Shown here one piece after another: positions 20,490-32,149 of a DNA stretch of 64,000 nucleotides (the stretch's first letter is position 1; each line of letters begins with the position of its first letter). The DNA lies in contig JAVGWX010000002.1 of assembly GCA_036924085.1 (NCBI GenBank), positions 47,588,916 to 47,652,915 on the forward strand, in the 5' to 3' direction. Below the pieces are notes generated by a model. It had not been told where the DNA came from and made no database searches. It saw only the letters and a program-made list of their open reading frames with translations. Source of the stretch: Ariolimax columbianus (Eukaryota > Mollusca > Gastropoda > Stylommatophora > Arionidae). The position numbers were made by a program, and so were the translations under genes.

Positions 20490-21110
20490 CATTGCTCATT
20501 TACACTGGGATTCCATGCTCTCCAAAATATTCAGCTATCTTTTTCAGGGTCCCACTACTGCTGTACGGCTTCTCCTCGAGGGCCACACCCTTCTCCTGAG
20601 AAATGTGCGCTGGGAGGGCAGGCCTCAAGCACATGTGCTGCTGTCATGGTTGCAGTAAAATAGGTTGGGGATACATACCTTAATTTTCGTGTGTAGGCGA
20701 TGTACCATTCTGTTGTGGTCAGTTCGGAGACGCAGTATGATAACTTGGTCTTTTCTGGACAGTTGGTTGTATTAATCATCTGGGTGGTATTTGGTGTGGT
20801 ATTATTCCGATATAACATTGCATTGCTTTTTTATTATAGTTTTTGCTTCTTTGTAGTTGACCAGGAATTCTAAAGTTGCTTGATAACTTTTCTGTGACTG
20901 TGGACCGGGTTATCTTCTCCTCACTCATTTGTCTGATCACCAGTCCTGCTCCTTCCTCGTGGGTAACACTTGTAGCTGAGCTATCAGTAGGCACACGTAC
21001 CTACCTGTCTTCTGGATACTTAGCGTCTATGTACTCTACTACGATACCTCTTCTTGCCAGGTCTGTCTGGACTTCGTTTTTTTAACCCAATATATTTTTC
21101 CTGTTAGCTC
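20490..21110 (-). pseudogene. LINE RNase H / C-terminal fragment
   Basis: On the minus strand, frames include PTDSSATSVTHEEGAGLVI, resembling the start of RNase H (YTDGSAT...GGAG), then LRLRTDHNRMVHRLHTKIKV and MTAAHVLEACPPS, which match the C-terminal region of I-superfamily proteins (compare FRLRTGHNRLRYHLFNKLKI and the H...C motif at 8720-8860). Internally deleted and frameshifted. A different family from the main element. Confidence 0.75.
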
Positions 21111-21173
21111 TGAAAGTGTGCAGACCCAGGGAAACTGGCTGTTTTGGCCTTGATTTTGTTTGTGACAGCATTT

Positions 21174-22715
21174 CTTCTTCTTCTTCTTCGTCTTCTTCTT
21201 CTTCTTCGTACGCTGTCAGACGTCAACTTGAATTTGTTCGAATAAAGCAGCTGTCGTCCTGGGGCTGTCGACATTGCCATAGAGCTTGTCTAGTGTTGCC
21301 ACTTGTGATGGCCACATGTGCTTTCTCTGGTCCTCGTATGTCGGGCAATTTTGCAGAACATGTTCAGCGGTCATTTTCCTGTACCACAGGTGCATTCGTC
21401 AGTGCCACCTATCTTCAATTTATTGAATAGATGGTACCTCAGTCTATTGTGGCCTGTGCGAAGTCTGAAGACCACGACCTGCTCTCTTCTGTTCAGCTGG
21501 TTTAGGCATCATTTTGTGTGTAGCCAGAGTGTTCTGTTTCCCAGTTGGCCATGTATCTGGCCCTAATAAGCCTTTTGGACTCTTCGTAGGACACGCTAGA
21601 ATCTGGTTGTTGTAGTCTTACACCTTCTTTTGCCAGTCTGTCTGCCTCCTCGTAGCCTTGGATGTTACAGTGGGATGGAACCCACTGTACCACTACTCTT
21701 TTTGGTGCGGACTGCTAAAATAGTTGACAAAGTACTGCTCTTAAATCATTAAGTTCAGTATTTTTCTGGCTTTTTAGTGCTGTGACCACAGCCAGGGCAT
21801 CTGTGAACAGGACTATCTTGCTTTCATTGCTTTCGCTTATGAGCATTGCTTCTACTGCAGCCCTCAGTGCCTCTGCCTCCGCTCTGAAATTGCTTGAGAA
21901 TTTTCCAGTTGCCACTGGCAGTGTTATTTTTCTACCATTTAGTAGGCTCAGGAATACCCATGCCCCTCCATTATGTGTTGTGTTTGTTACAGAACCGTCG
22001 GTGTATGCATGAGTCCAGTCCATGCTTGGGTAGTTTTCCGGTATGTACCTCAGGGTTATGTCTCTTCTTTCTTTTTCAGTCTGGCTGTTCTTGTTTCCAA
22101 TACCTGGTATATTTTCTACCACCTCCGGAATGATATGCTGCTTCCATGTGGGTTTGCGTACAGTAGGGATGGGCTTTGGTGTTGTTATGGTGTTCATAGG
22201 GTCTTCGTTCATCTTTGCTTTGGCTATTTCTGCAAAGTTTCTTCGCTTTAGTTTCCCATTTCCAAATCTATTTAGTCTCTGATGCATTGGATGGTCTGTC
22301 AGTCTTCTGAGTTTCTCTGCTCGCTGCTGGGCTCTGCAGTCTCTTCTGTCGGTGATGGATTACAGATTTGTAATCTTTTCAAGTTCTATAATTGGCGTTG
22401 ACTTCATGCCTCCTGTTATAATTCTCATGGCTTGGTTTTGAAGTTTACTAATTTTTTCAAAGTTCGCCTTTGCTGCTGTTGTCCATGCCGCAATGCCATA
22501 CTCGAAACTGGTCTCATTCTTCCAGTGTATAGTTTCTTTAGTATGCTTTCGTCTGCTCCCCAGCTTGTCCAGAAAGTTTCCTCATGATTGCCATTCTTTG
22601 TCTGGCTCTCATTCGATTTCTCTCGATCTGACTTTTCCATGTCATGCGCCGATCAAATGTGACTCCCAAGTAGTTTGGGTTGTCGATTGGTCGCAATATT
22701 TGCCGTTAAGACTTA
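21174..22715 (-). mobile_element. 5'-truncated minus-strand copy of the main retrotransposon
   Basis: Minus-strand sequence equivalent to residues about 800-1302 of the intact protein: SLNGK, LGVTFDRRMTW, thumb, RNase H (AYTDGSVTNTTHNGG, AEAEALRAAV, LFTDALAVV, SHCNIQGYEEADRLAKEG) and the C-terminal domain, broken by frameshifts and stops. Ends in (GAA)n (TTC on +) at 21174-21209. Perfect 12-bp target-site duplication GTGACAGCATTT at 21162-21173 and 22716-22727. RNase H residues are kept, so the copy is fairly young. Confidence 0.94.
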
Positions 22716-22739
22716 GTGACAGCATTTGGTCATTGAGTA

Positions 22740-22850
22740 TCTATTTCTTTGAGATTGAATAAACAAGTCCCAAAATAGTATTACACATTTAAAACATAAA
22801 AACATGTTCTAAACAACACACAAATATAATGCAGAAATAAAATGGTAAAC
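22740..22850. repeat. remnant of the AT-rich 39-bp array
   Basis: Two to three diverged units (ACACAAATATAATGCAGAAA) resembling the 19840-20475 array. Confidence 0.55.
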
Positions 22851-23230
22851 TTTTGGGTTTCCCGAGGTCCTAATCACGAAGTCTTGCGGAATTATTTGCT
22901 ACATTATATGCTAACGATTACATGCCTGACTTTCATTACTGCTATTTGGTGACAGTGTACACTTGAAACATTCAGAACAACAAAGATAGGAGCATTCAGT
23001 AAAAGTAAAACTGTCTATCTTACGATAAGCAAAGATGTGTTATGAAAACATTCGTTTCCGAATCGTCGAACCCACGCCCTTCTTTGGATTGGAAATATTA
23101 ATCTAGAGTGAGGGGAGGATGATTTCTCAAACTTCAATTCAATGCTCCAACTGCGAAGGCTTCTTATAGACTGTGACTGCAAAGTTCAACTTCTGGTCTT
23201 ACTAGGCACACCTGCTTATACTAACAAGAG
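22851..23230. other. no gene recognised
   Basis: No coding or structural feature identified. Confidence 0.5.
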
Positions 23231-23234
23231 ATGA

Positions 23235-24000
23235 GACGGACAACCTGCGTCTCTATAACCAGATAGAAGCGTTTGGTAGAAGAGTTTCGTTTGTCTGGAA
23301 AGATAGCTCGTCTAGGAAAAGGAAAAATATTATTAAAAATCTCATCTACATGCTTTGCAAATTATATATTAGCGTATCAAAGGCTACTGACATTAAACAA
23401 CATACGGCGATCCAGGGTAATCAAAAATCACACCAAAGATAAAATATTCGGCGCCAGTGTGAAGTCGGTATTGTTGTATGGAGCGGAGACAAGTGTCAAG
23501 TCGGTATTATTGTATGGAGCGGAGACAAGTGTCAAGTCGGTATTGTTGTATGGATCGGAGACAAGTGTCAAGTCGGTATTGTTGTATGGAGCGGAGACAT
23601 GTGTCAAGTCGGTATTGTTGTATGGAGCGGAGACATGTGTCAAGTCGGTATTGTTGTATGGAGAGGGGACAAGTGTCAAGTCGGTATTGTTGTATGGAGC
23701 TGAGACAAGTGTCAAGTCGGTATTGTTGTATGAGGCGGAGACATGGAGAATGACCAAGGTACTACAGGACAGACTCAGGTCCATCGTTAACAGATATCTG
23801 CGACGGATATCGAGTATAAAGTGGCATGACATAGAGAAGAATGAAGTCATGTGCGAAAGGAGCCAATAACTGCTACTGGAACGACATAATAAGAGAATGA
23901 AGTGGCGCTGGATAGGACATACCCTGAGGTAGGCACCGTTCAACATAATTAGAAATACTCTCATGTGGAATCTTCGAAGGAACAGAAAGAAAGGTAGATC
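23235..24000 (+). pseudogene. LINE C-terminal region with amplified internal repeat
   Basis: An open frame 23273-23869 (198 codons) ends AETWRMTKVLQDRLRSIVNR followed by YLRRISSIKWHD, and in another frame after its stop MKWRWIGHTLR. This is the post-RT region of RTE-like LINEs (VLLYGAETW...LRW.GH.LR). The segment VKSVLLYGAETS is present in eight tandem versions. No catalytic core is present, so this is a 5'-truncated, non-functional fragment. Confidence 0.8.
23460..23747 (+). repeat. eight in-frame 36-bp repeats inside a LINE fragment
   Basis: Eight tandem 36-bp units at 23462, 23498, 23534 and so on to 23714, each AAGTCGGTATTGTTGTATGG plus AGCGGAGACAAGTGTC. The unit encodes twelve residues, so the frame is kept throughout. 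Units differ by single substitutions. Confidence 0.95.
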
Positions 24001-24009
24001 TACAAATAC

Positions 24010-24600
24010 ACGGACAATAAAATGTAAGAGCGATTGCTATATGGGCCGTCCTTCAGCTGCGGTTTACCGTTGCGGGTCTCAACTTCTTTTCCAACGGCCC
24101 CTGTGAGGAGCCACCGGGGAGCAGTGGATAATGAGTTGCCCATCTCAAGCAACGTGAATTTTATTGTGGAGTGCGAGGGAGTCGGGTATGCGCGTTGTTG
24201 GTCGTCCATGTGGTCGCTTCCTGTCTCTGGGGTAGCATATTGCTTCCGCTGTGCTCCATCGATCGTCTGTTCTATACAATGTGCCCCCCTCCCCCCCCCC
24301 CCCCCCACCAAGCTTGATCGTATCTGCATAAATATCTGCATCTTTCACTAGGAGTAATTGACGTATATCAGAGTTATGTAGATCTTTTGTGCACTGCTCA
24401 TGAAGTGTGAGCTGGACCATGCGTCTTTCGACAGAGGCTTTGGTCACTGTAAGTTTGGATTATTTCTTCTTCGTGGTGAGTGACAAGTTTCTGCCGCATA
24501 GCATAGCACATTGCAGGTAGTACTGTAGAGTTGAAGAGAGAGGTGTGCAGGTCACGGCTGTAGTCTAGTACATGCTTCATAGATGGGAAATCAGCCGAGT
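24010..24600 (-). pseudogene. RTE-like LINE C-terminal fragment
   Basis: Minus-strand frames read DYSRDLHTSLFNSTVLPAMC, then VTKASVERRMVQLTLHEQ, SDIRQLLLVKDADIYAD and TDDRWSTAEAICYPRDRKRP. The fragment at 45830-46545 has the same order of motifs (IRHLSLVKDAIIHADK; NDGRWSTATAFWYPRG). A C-run (about 24285-24306) breaks the frame between the two halves. Non-functional. Confidence 0.8.
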
Positions 24601-24614
24601 CAGTTTACAAAGGA

Positions 24615-24726
24615 AGAAACACAGAGAGAGTACCACAGAACCGTATGTGCTGGCGAGATGTGGCCAAAGGCCTATGCACTGAGAAGATATATGGGCTTAG
24701 ATTGATTGATTGATTGATTGATTGAT
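24615..24726 (+). pseudogene. LINE 3' end with ATTG-repeat tail
   Basis: CWRDVAKGLCTEKIYGLR-like translation followed by a tail of GATT repeats (about 24699-24725). Looks like the last codons and tail of another LINE family. Confidence 0.5.
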
Positions 24727-24872
24727 GGCTGCTGGAGGAAACCAAAGTTTAACTTGGGTAGGTGATACTCATTTGCTAGGGAGCAGCTCGTCTAGGAGAA
24801 GAAAGAGCGGACTCTAAACTATATGCTACCTTGTGCTGTAAACTATGGACATCCCAAGGTTAGGGAGATTTA

Positions 24873-24894
24873 CACCCCCCCCCCCCCCCCCCCC
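24873..24894. repeat. poly-C tract
   Basis: A run of about 22 C. Similar homopolymer runs occur at 12541 (G) and 24285 (C). Confidence 0.9.
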
Positions 24895-24899
24895 CCAAA

Positions 24900-25200
24900 C
24901 CCGTATTGCCCAACACCCTCTGCTGAAAAATAACCAAAGCACACAAAGAAAATAACTTTATATCTAAACCGGATGTACACAGTAACAATGAAAATAAAAA
25001 ATGTAACACAGAACTGACTTCTTTCCATCTAGACGCCGCTATATGTGTACAGTCCATTTCATTGCTGGAAGTACCGACGACAGACCCCACTCTGTAGCTT
25101 CAGCTGTAGCTGTGAATTTCTCGCTGACTTCGTCATCTACAGGTCGGTTAACTTAGAGAAACGCCCGTACCATGAAAATCCACATCTTGATCGGTCTCTC
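24900..25200. other. no gene recognised
   Basis: No supported coding or RNA feature. Confidence 0.5.
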
Positions 25201-25275
25201 GAATCGGAGACGGCGTGATTTGAACCTGGTATGCTGGGTTATTTAAGCCAAGCTCGCAACCCTTTGGCCACGCGC
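25201..25275 (-). mobile_element. tRNA-like sequence (SINE head or tRNA pseudogene)
   Basis: Read on the minus strand it contains TGGCCAAAGGG, a full match to the Pol III A-box consensus, and GGTTCAAATCA, a B box with one mismatch, 44 bp apart start to start. The arms do not form a clean cloverleaf by eye, so a SINE head or a tRNA pseudogene is more likely than a functional tRNA gene. Confidence 0.55.
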
Positions 25276-27240
25276 TTGAAAAGTTCTCATAACAAGAATT
25301 GCCACGTCTCTGTTTATATTTAATATTATCTTAAAACTTTGAAATATTCTTGTTATTTTAAGTATTCATGCAGGTATGCAGTACGGTAGGTTGGCATTAC
25401 TTCCCAAACGCGGATGAGCGTCTCACTGATAACAAAAACCTCATGTCAGTCAAACCGGGGGGGGGGGCGTTGGGGTGGGTAGGGGATGGTGTGTTGTAGG
25501 AGGGGGAAGGGTGTAGGAGGGGGTGTGTTTATGTCAATGTAAGGTAGCATGTCCTTTACAGAACATCGCTACTAACATCCGCTAACCTACCTGGCTGTTA
25601 TAAGTTTCTTGGCAGGTGTGCACACAACCCTAGCTCTCTTAAACATTTTAATCTTATCAATCGTTGTCGCTTTTATCATCAATATGTCTTTTTTGTGGGA
25701 AAAACACTTATTAAAGTATTCATTGTAACTTTTCTCTTCTGGTTTATAAAGTCTTATATTTGTTTAAATCGTTTATCGCGGCAATCGTTGCAGTTCCCTT
25801 GTTCTGACACAGTCTATACATTTTCTGAGCTATTTGAAATAGGCTTGACCTAACCGCCATGGCTGCTCTCCTGCCGATTTGGGCTAACCTTGGACTTCCC
25901 CTAGTTTGTCTACAGAGACCCGATAAAACATATTCAAAACACATATTTTGTAGCCAGACTGACACTAATGTGTGCAACAGAAGCGGTTTGCAATCATCTC
26001 AGCCTTGGCGCATGCAGCTGTTAGTTCAGTATAGTTGAATTTTGAATTAAAAAAATGGAAATTCCAGGAATTTTTTTATTTTTTTAATGAGATACAATAT
26101 AAATACCTTCACGCAAAATAGGACATGGCATATTTTTGCTTATAAAATACAACTTCCCTCTAACAATTCTAGACAGAAAAAATAATATTCAAAAAGCGGA
26201 CACATTTCTTGTTGCATCATTTTTATGCTTAATGGACAGAGCTGTCAGCACACACAAAATAACTTAACGATTCCTGGAAACACGTCTGACAGTATCTGTA
26301 ACGTGACCCACAATTGGTTGAAACACTTTATTTCACTGTGAAATTGCACATCGGTTGATGCTCTAACGAGGGTAATAATGCGTCAGAAATATTTTAACTG
26401 ATTAAGGAACATAATTCCGGATTTTGTCTGACACATATTTCTTTCTATGTTTTTATTATGTGGTGCCATTCGTTGCTGGAAGATTCCTTGACGTGGTGGC
26501 CAATTTATAAAGTATGTGTGACTAATTTTTATTTATTTGTACGTGGTCTTCTTCGTGCAGTGAGATAAAAGCTACGTTATTTGCTACTGGTCTGTCTGCA
26601 CTGTAACTGAAAAATTCCTGTCTGAACTATTTTATTCAATGTCTATCTGTCATGCCAAATATATTATCTGGACTATGTTACTAATAGTCTGTTCGCATAT
26701 TCTAATGAAATATCCAACCTCAAAAATTGTATTAATTGTCGCCATATTCTAGTCAAATGTCCAATCTCCACTGTTTTATTCATTGTCTCCTAATTCTAGC
26801 CATATGTCCAATCTTAAAAATTGTATTAATTGTTGCCAAATGTTCAATCTCAACTGTTTTATTCCGTTTCTCCACATGCTAGTCAAATGTTCACAGTCCT
26901 AGCTGTTTAGTCCACTCTCTGTCTCCACATGCTAGTCAAATGTTCTCAGCCCTAACTGTTTAGTCCACTCTCTGTCTCCATATTTAAGTGCAAGCACAAG
27001 AGGTTAGAATCGTTAATTTCTAATTACAAAACTGACACACACATTTTTCATTTGCGAGACAGCCAGTTTATCTTGATGCAAATGGATACCTTACCATTAA
27101 CGCTTTCGACAGAAAATCAGTAAGAATTGAAACGGTCACGCCCAGCTGACAAACTGCAAAATAACTCGCATAATAAAGTCTCCAACAATTCATCGCGAGA
27201 CGTTAGTGCCTGCTATGGTTTTTGTTTTAATGAAGTTCTT
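25276..27240. other. no gene recognised
   Basis: Long AT-rich stretch. Contains a G-rich patch at 25458-25525 and degenerate copies of a roughly 50-bp motif (CTAGTCAAATGTTC...CTGTTTAGTCCACTCTCTG) at 26740-26990. No convincing coding sequence. Confidence 0.5.
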
Positions 27241-27244
27241 CAGA

Positions 27245-27785
27245 TATGCTGGTGTTAATCCGCTGTAGGGTTACGTCAACTACTCTAGGGTTATGTCAGC
27301 TAAGCTGGTGTTGGGCTAGCTATGGAGTTGCATTTTACATATGGGATTGCGTCAGCTATGGAAATGCGTCTACTATGGGATGCGTCAACTATGCCAGGGT
27401 TATACCCGCTATGGGATTGCGTCAGCTAAGCTGGTGTTGTGTTAGCTTTGAGGTAGCATCAGCTAAACTGGTGTTGCGACAACTATAGGATTGCGTCAGC
27501 TATGGGGTTACGTCAACTGTGCTAGGGTCGTGTTAGCTATGATATTGCGTCTGCTAAGCTGGTATTGCGCCAGTTATGGGGTTGCGTCAGCTATAGGGCT
27601 ACGTCAACTATGCTGGTGTTGCGTCAGTTATGGGGTTTCGTCAGGTATGAGGTTGCGTCAGCTAAAGGGTTGCATCGGCTATATGGTAACGTCATTTATG
27701 GGGTTGAGGCCAACTATAGTGTTGCTTCAACTATGGAATTGCGTCAGCTAGGCTGGGGCTGCTTCAGTTATGGAGATTGTTAGAA
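27245..27785. repeat. degenerate GCGTCAGCTATGG minisatellite
   Basis: About thirty imperfect units of about 18-24 bp built on TTGCGTCAGCTATGGGGT and ACGTCAACTATGCTGGTGTT. Short frames across it are repeat by-products. Confidence 0.8.
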
Positions 27786-27789
27786 TTGT

Positions 27790-29690
27790 TGCTGTCGAAT
27801 AGTGCGACGTTCTTCTCTCTTGACCCATTGATAATGTTGGCTGCAGTGACCTTATATCACTGGAGCATACACAGAAAAAGGTTGGTATGGTCGATCCTCG
27901 CGGTAGTGCAATGCAAGCTTTTAGGCTTCTCAGCAGGCTAAACACTTCAAGATAAAAGTGTTGAGCGTCACCTCGTTGACTAGACTGATGTTACACAACT
28001 TGTTTCTAGATGCACGGTGTGGGTGTGGGTTCGAGATCAGTACCTTACACCCGGCTATGACCTTAGACTGGTCTAATGGTTGCCACCAACTATTTTATTC
28101 ATTTGCTCGCGCGCGCGCGCGCGTGTGTGTGTGTGTGGGGATGGGGGGGGGGGTGAGTGGAGGGCGGAGTCGCTGCGACTTTTATTTCTAAAGGATGTCG
28201 GTGGGTGTATCTATTCCCTGCCCATTTTGGGGGCCAAATTACGCAGTCTGTCACAAAGTACTTCATAAATACTCCAAAGTACTTCTTGCAGTGGAGTTTC
28301 AGTAATGATCTTGCAACCCTGTATTTCTCTGCTTGATCACGCGAAGACTAAAGCGTACAATTATGCTGTCATCACGTTATAACTACTTTTGATATGTTTC
28401 GATATCCATATTTATTTAGCTTAGTTGGCATTTCTTTCTTCTGTACCGATTTCGTTTAGCCAGCCTTTGAAAGAAACCTTTATAGATCCAAACGTCAGAA
28501 CTTGTCAAACACGAGGAATGATTGCAATGTTTTGCACTTTAGTATTAGAGTCAAGGCACTTATCTGAAAATTAGTATGAACTTTAACCTTCTCTATGTAT
28601 TAACCCTACAGGGAGATACACTTGCCCCATCTATTCTTTCTCTTCCTGAAGCACTGATTGTAGAACTCTGTCAGGGCCCGCAACCACGTAATCAAGCTTG
28701 TTCAGTAATCAAGTCCTGGACGTCTGAAAAACGACGTCCACGAAGCGGATTCATCATGTTTGAGAACAGGGAGAAGTCACTAGGTTCAATGCCTGTGTTT
28801 TTACGGTGGATGGGGAATGATTTCATATCCGCACGTTGTTGACCCCTTCATACTAAAGTGCAAAAGTTTTCCACAGCCCTGGTACTGTTCCTATGTAGAC
28901 ATGTGCCTAGAAATATTTTGTTCACACGAATTTCTACTTCATCAAGTTTCTTAGGCAAACATATCTACATCTTTTTTGACTATCCTGATTCATATATACT
29001 AAACAATTTCCAACACTAAATTTACCACACACACACACACACACACACACAAAGATAAAAAAGACAAGTACAATGTAGCATATCCTTTGCAGAACGTTGC
29101 TCTTACAACTGCCAACCTATTTGGTTGTTATAACTTGCATGTGTGTGTGTTTATGTGTGTGTATGTGTATGTGTGTGTGTGTGTGTGTATGTGTGTGTGC
29201 GTGCGTTAGTGCATGTGTGTGAAAATATTTTACTTTCTGAGCGTATTTTTGTTTGTTACATGTGAGTCCTTCATTGCATGACGGGAGAACTCTCCAATTG
29301 GACTCGTGTGCAAATTATACAACCCTAGACTGAACTTGGAAGAGCGCAGGTGCGCCCTTAGATACTTATCTTTCATCTACCTTGTCTACTTGCGTTTCCG
29401 ATAATAGATTTAAATAACATCCAATTAAAACTAATGGTTATCACTTATATTCAAGAGTCCATCCCGTGCTAATTAACTGTTCATTATATTTTCTCTTGAT
29501 TGTTCTCTGTCAATTTTTTGTCCAGTATTTTTATCTGTTGTCTGAAATGTTCTGAGTCTCCAGTTATCATACTATCCTACCTAAACAAAGCAGCATGGTT
29601 TGTGTCAGATATATTTGTAATAAGCTTCATTACTTTTCTCACTGCATGCTCATTAACCGATTTAGTAATCATAGGATTATACACACTTTG
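27790..29690. other. no gene recognised; simple repeats
   Basis: Contains (CG)n-(TG)n-G-run at about 28108-28151, (CA)n at 29027-29053 and interrupted (TG)n at 29138-29222. An 88-codon frame at 28576-28842 has no recognisable domain. Confidence 0.55.
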
Positions 29691-29839
29691 CTGTAAAAAC
29701 ACATATTATTTGGTCTACAGAAAGGGTTGGGCTATTCGTTTCGAACCCAGACGAGTCAGACTCAAATTAGTGTCGTGCTTGATTAGACAGACCTAACATG
29801 TTGTGAGTTTTTAATAATGGTTTGACCGTTTCTCCCAAT

Positions 29840-29935
29840 CGACCCAGCTGTAAATTGATACCCGACGAAGTTAGAAGGAACTTTGGCAGTCGTCGCGAGA
29901 ATTACGGAGTGCTCTGTGGTCGGCCCTTTCACCAA
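29840..29935 (+). mobile_element. SINE body fragment with a shared central domain
   Basis: The stretch CAGCTGTAAATTGATACCCG plus ACGAAGTTAGAAGGAAC and downstream bases matches, with gaps, the segment GCTGTAAATAGGTACCTGAC at 49841-49910 inside the tRNA-headed SINE. No A or B box is seen upstream here, so boundaries are uncertain. Confidence 0.5.
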
Positions 29936-29999
29936 TGAAAGGAACTGAATACGCGCATGCTCACTCAGCGGCAATTTATTCGGTTCTATTAACCATGTC

Positions 30000-30245
30000 C
30001 CTTTTATATAAATGGATTGTTCACAATTATACGGAAGCCAGACGAAATATTTAAGTGCCATTGACACATACACAACAGTTGAAAAATATTTTCTGATAGT
30101 AGCCAGAGAATAGTGCAGGAAAATGACAGAGGCTGAACACAAACAAACAAACATGGATGTCTGTTTATTAATCAAGTGAATTCAATTACATATTCACTTA
30201 CAAATGAACTAATAGCGTTCGATGTGTTAGTTAGCTAGTTATTTA
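30000..30245. other. no gene recognised
   Basis: No feature supported. Confidence 0.45.
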
Positions 30246-30249
30246 TCGA

Positions 30250-31200
30250 TCGGTCCACTTGCACCCTGATGGGTGTCATGGGGAGCCTTTGGAACATCTC
30301 CTAGACCAGATGCCTAGCTTCTGACTTCGACAACCCGTGTATCTAGAACATCGTCTTTCCCACTGCCACTCGGTCACCCTCTTGATCGAAAGCCGTCATG
30401 TTGAGTATTGTAAGCTCGGAGTGGAAACTGACCAGGAGACATTCTCATAGGATGACTGAACCAGCACACCTTATGTCTGGGCATGTATTCGGAACATGGG
30501 ATGCCTGAACCAGTGCACCTTATGTCTGGGCATGTATTCGGCACATGGGATGTCTGAACCAGTGCTCCTTATGTCTGGGCATGTATTGGGCACATAGGAT
30601 GTCTGAACCAGTGCACCTTATGTCTGGGCATGTATTGGGCACATAGGATGTCTGAACCAGCGCACCTTATGTCTGGGCATGTATTCGGCACATGGGATGT
30701 CTGAATCAGTGCACCTTATGTCTGGGCATGTATTCGGCACATGGGATGTCTGAACCAGCGCACCGTATGTCTGGGCATGTATTCGGCACATGGGATGTCT
30801 GAACCAGTGCACCTTATGTCTGGGCATGTATTCGGCACATCGGACGACACCTACCCTTTTGCGAATATACTGATTCCTCAAGCTGTCGCTCCTGAAGCCG
30901 TTGACCTCCATTCGCAAACGTCTCAATTCACGGATGGGGGTTTGACTGTCTCGTGCCTTTGACCACTGCCCACATTTTGCTCTGGTAGCACAGGGTTTGT
31001 AGAAATATGTTGTGAATCACTTGCTGCTTTGCTGCCAGACTTATCTGAGAATGTATGAGCAGTGGCACCATTTTTATGTCTTTCTAACATCTTATCTCAG
31101 TTTATCTATTGCATTTGCCGTCTTCTGAGAAAATGTTGCACAGGTACCTGACCTCCATAGCCTGATGGGAAGCAACGATCTGAATACTCAAGTTATGCGG
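30250..31200 (-). pseudogene. LINE C-terminal region, minus strand, with amplified repeat
   Basis: Minus-strand frames: EVRYLCNIFSEDGKCN, IIHNIFLQTLCYQSK-like sequence (compare KYLGSxxTEDGKC and LPTLxYGxxTW in RTE-like LINEs), RRLRMEVNGFRSDSLRNQYI, then VHWFRHPM repeated. The tandem 49-bp units at 30474-30866 derive from the VxWFGH-type region. Multiple stops; non-functional. Confidence 0.72.
30474..30866. repeat. eight 49-bp repeats within a LINE fragment
   Basis: TGTCTGGGCATGTATTCGGC recurs at 30474, 30523, 30572, 30621, 30670, 30719, 30768 and 30817. The period is not a multiple of three, so the minus-strand translation cycles through three frames (VHWFRHPMCRIHAQT, ALVQTSHVPNTCP, DSDIPCAEYMP). 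Confidence 0.95.
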
Positions 31201-31254
31201 CCCCTACATTCTGCCCGCCTTCAGAGTTATCGTCTTAGGCATGTTGATCCTCAT

Positions 31255-31315
31255 GCTGTCGTCATCACCATTGGCTCTTTTCATCTTGTCAGACGATAGT
31301 AATTGTGCTATTAGC
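31255..31315 (-). mobile_element. extremely truncated LINE 3' end
   Basis: Minus-strand AGCACAATTACTATCGTCTG plus ACAAGATGAAAAGAGCCAATG and a GATGAC-type tail matches the 3' terminus of the LINE nested at 40188-40835 (GCACAATTACTATCGTCTGA, AAGAGCAAATGATGACGA). Only about 55 bp are present. Confidence 0.75.
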
Positions 31316-31319
31316 ACAA

Positions 31320-32145
31320 GGCCCGGGCAGACATAGAGACCATGTGTTGGCATGCAGTATGGTCTCTTCCTCGCTCTTCCTTGTGTGCTCCAAGGGAAAG
31401 GTGATACCAATACATTTGGAACAAGGCAAGCTGCAGAAGCTGCCAGATCAGCAGAGCAATGCTTTATCTGTTCGCCTGTCGGGGTTTCACTCCTAGACCA
31501 GCCACCAACCAAAGCTAAGGGTCTGGTCTGCTCTTCCATAACACTCGGCGAGGTTGCCTTTCCTCACTCTGGGATAGAACATTGTATCCTCTTTCGTGTT
31601 ATCCTTCGTACATTGTCGATAGTCAGGTTTTGTAGACGTTGACCAACTTTTAGAGTTATCCGCAAACAGGTTGCACAGCCATGTCTGACAAAATCTGACA
31701 AGATACGCCAGTTTATTATCTGGAATGCTTCAGATGGTTTGACATATTATTCTCCTAAATTAGCTACTTTCCTGGGCTTTCGCGCCTCATCTGCCAGAAA
31801 TTACTAGTTTTAATGTGTCATTGGCTCGCCTTCAACCTCTTCTCCTGTTAGTCAAAACGGTTTTGCCGCACGAAGGCCAGGAGATGGACTTTTCTGTCAG
31901 AGCCTATATGTGCAGGTAGCAGACCTGTTATCGTCTGTATCACACATAGAGACCATAAGAAACCATCCGTGTAAAAGACAAGATAGCTACATCAATAACA
32001 CTTAACAGTTTTACCACGAAATACAAATATCACGTGATTACAGCGAACCGACGGAAGAGGAAATATAGTGTCAGTTAAGGGAGGTAATCATCTGGCTTTT
32101 TTCACAATTCTTAAATATGACAGTCTCCCCTGGTTTTGTACAAAC
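31320..32145. other. no gene recognised
   Basis: A 111-codon minus-strand frame at 31204-31539 ends inside the LINE remnant above, so it is probably not a gene; its N-terminal part (SRSETPTGEQIKHC) is not recognised and could belong to a dispersed repeat. Nothing else supported. Confidence 0.45.
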
Positions 32146-32149
32146 GGTT

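Noticed and set aside
25201..25275. Functional tRNA gene
   Set aside because: Good A and B boxes but no clean cloverleaf by eye; treated as a SINE head or pseudogene.
28576..28842. RT motif LQGDTLAP in an 88-codon frame
   Set aside because: The octapeptide resembles an RT motif, but no other RT motif occurs in any frame nearby; most likely coincidence.
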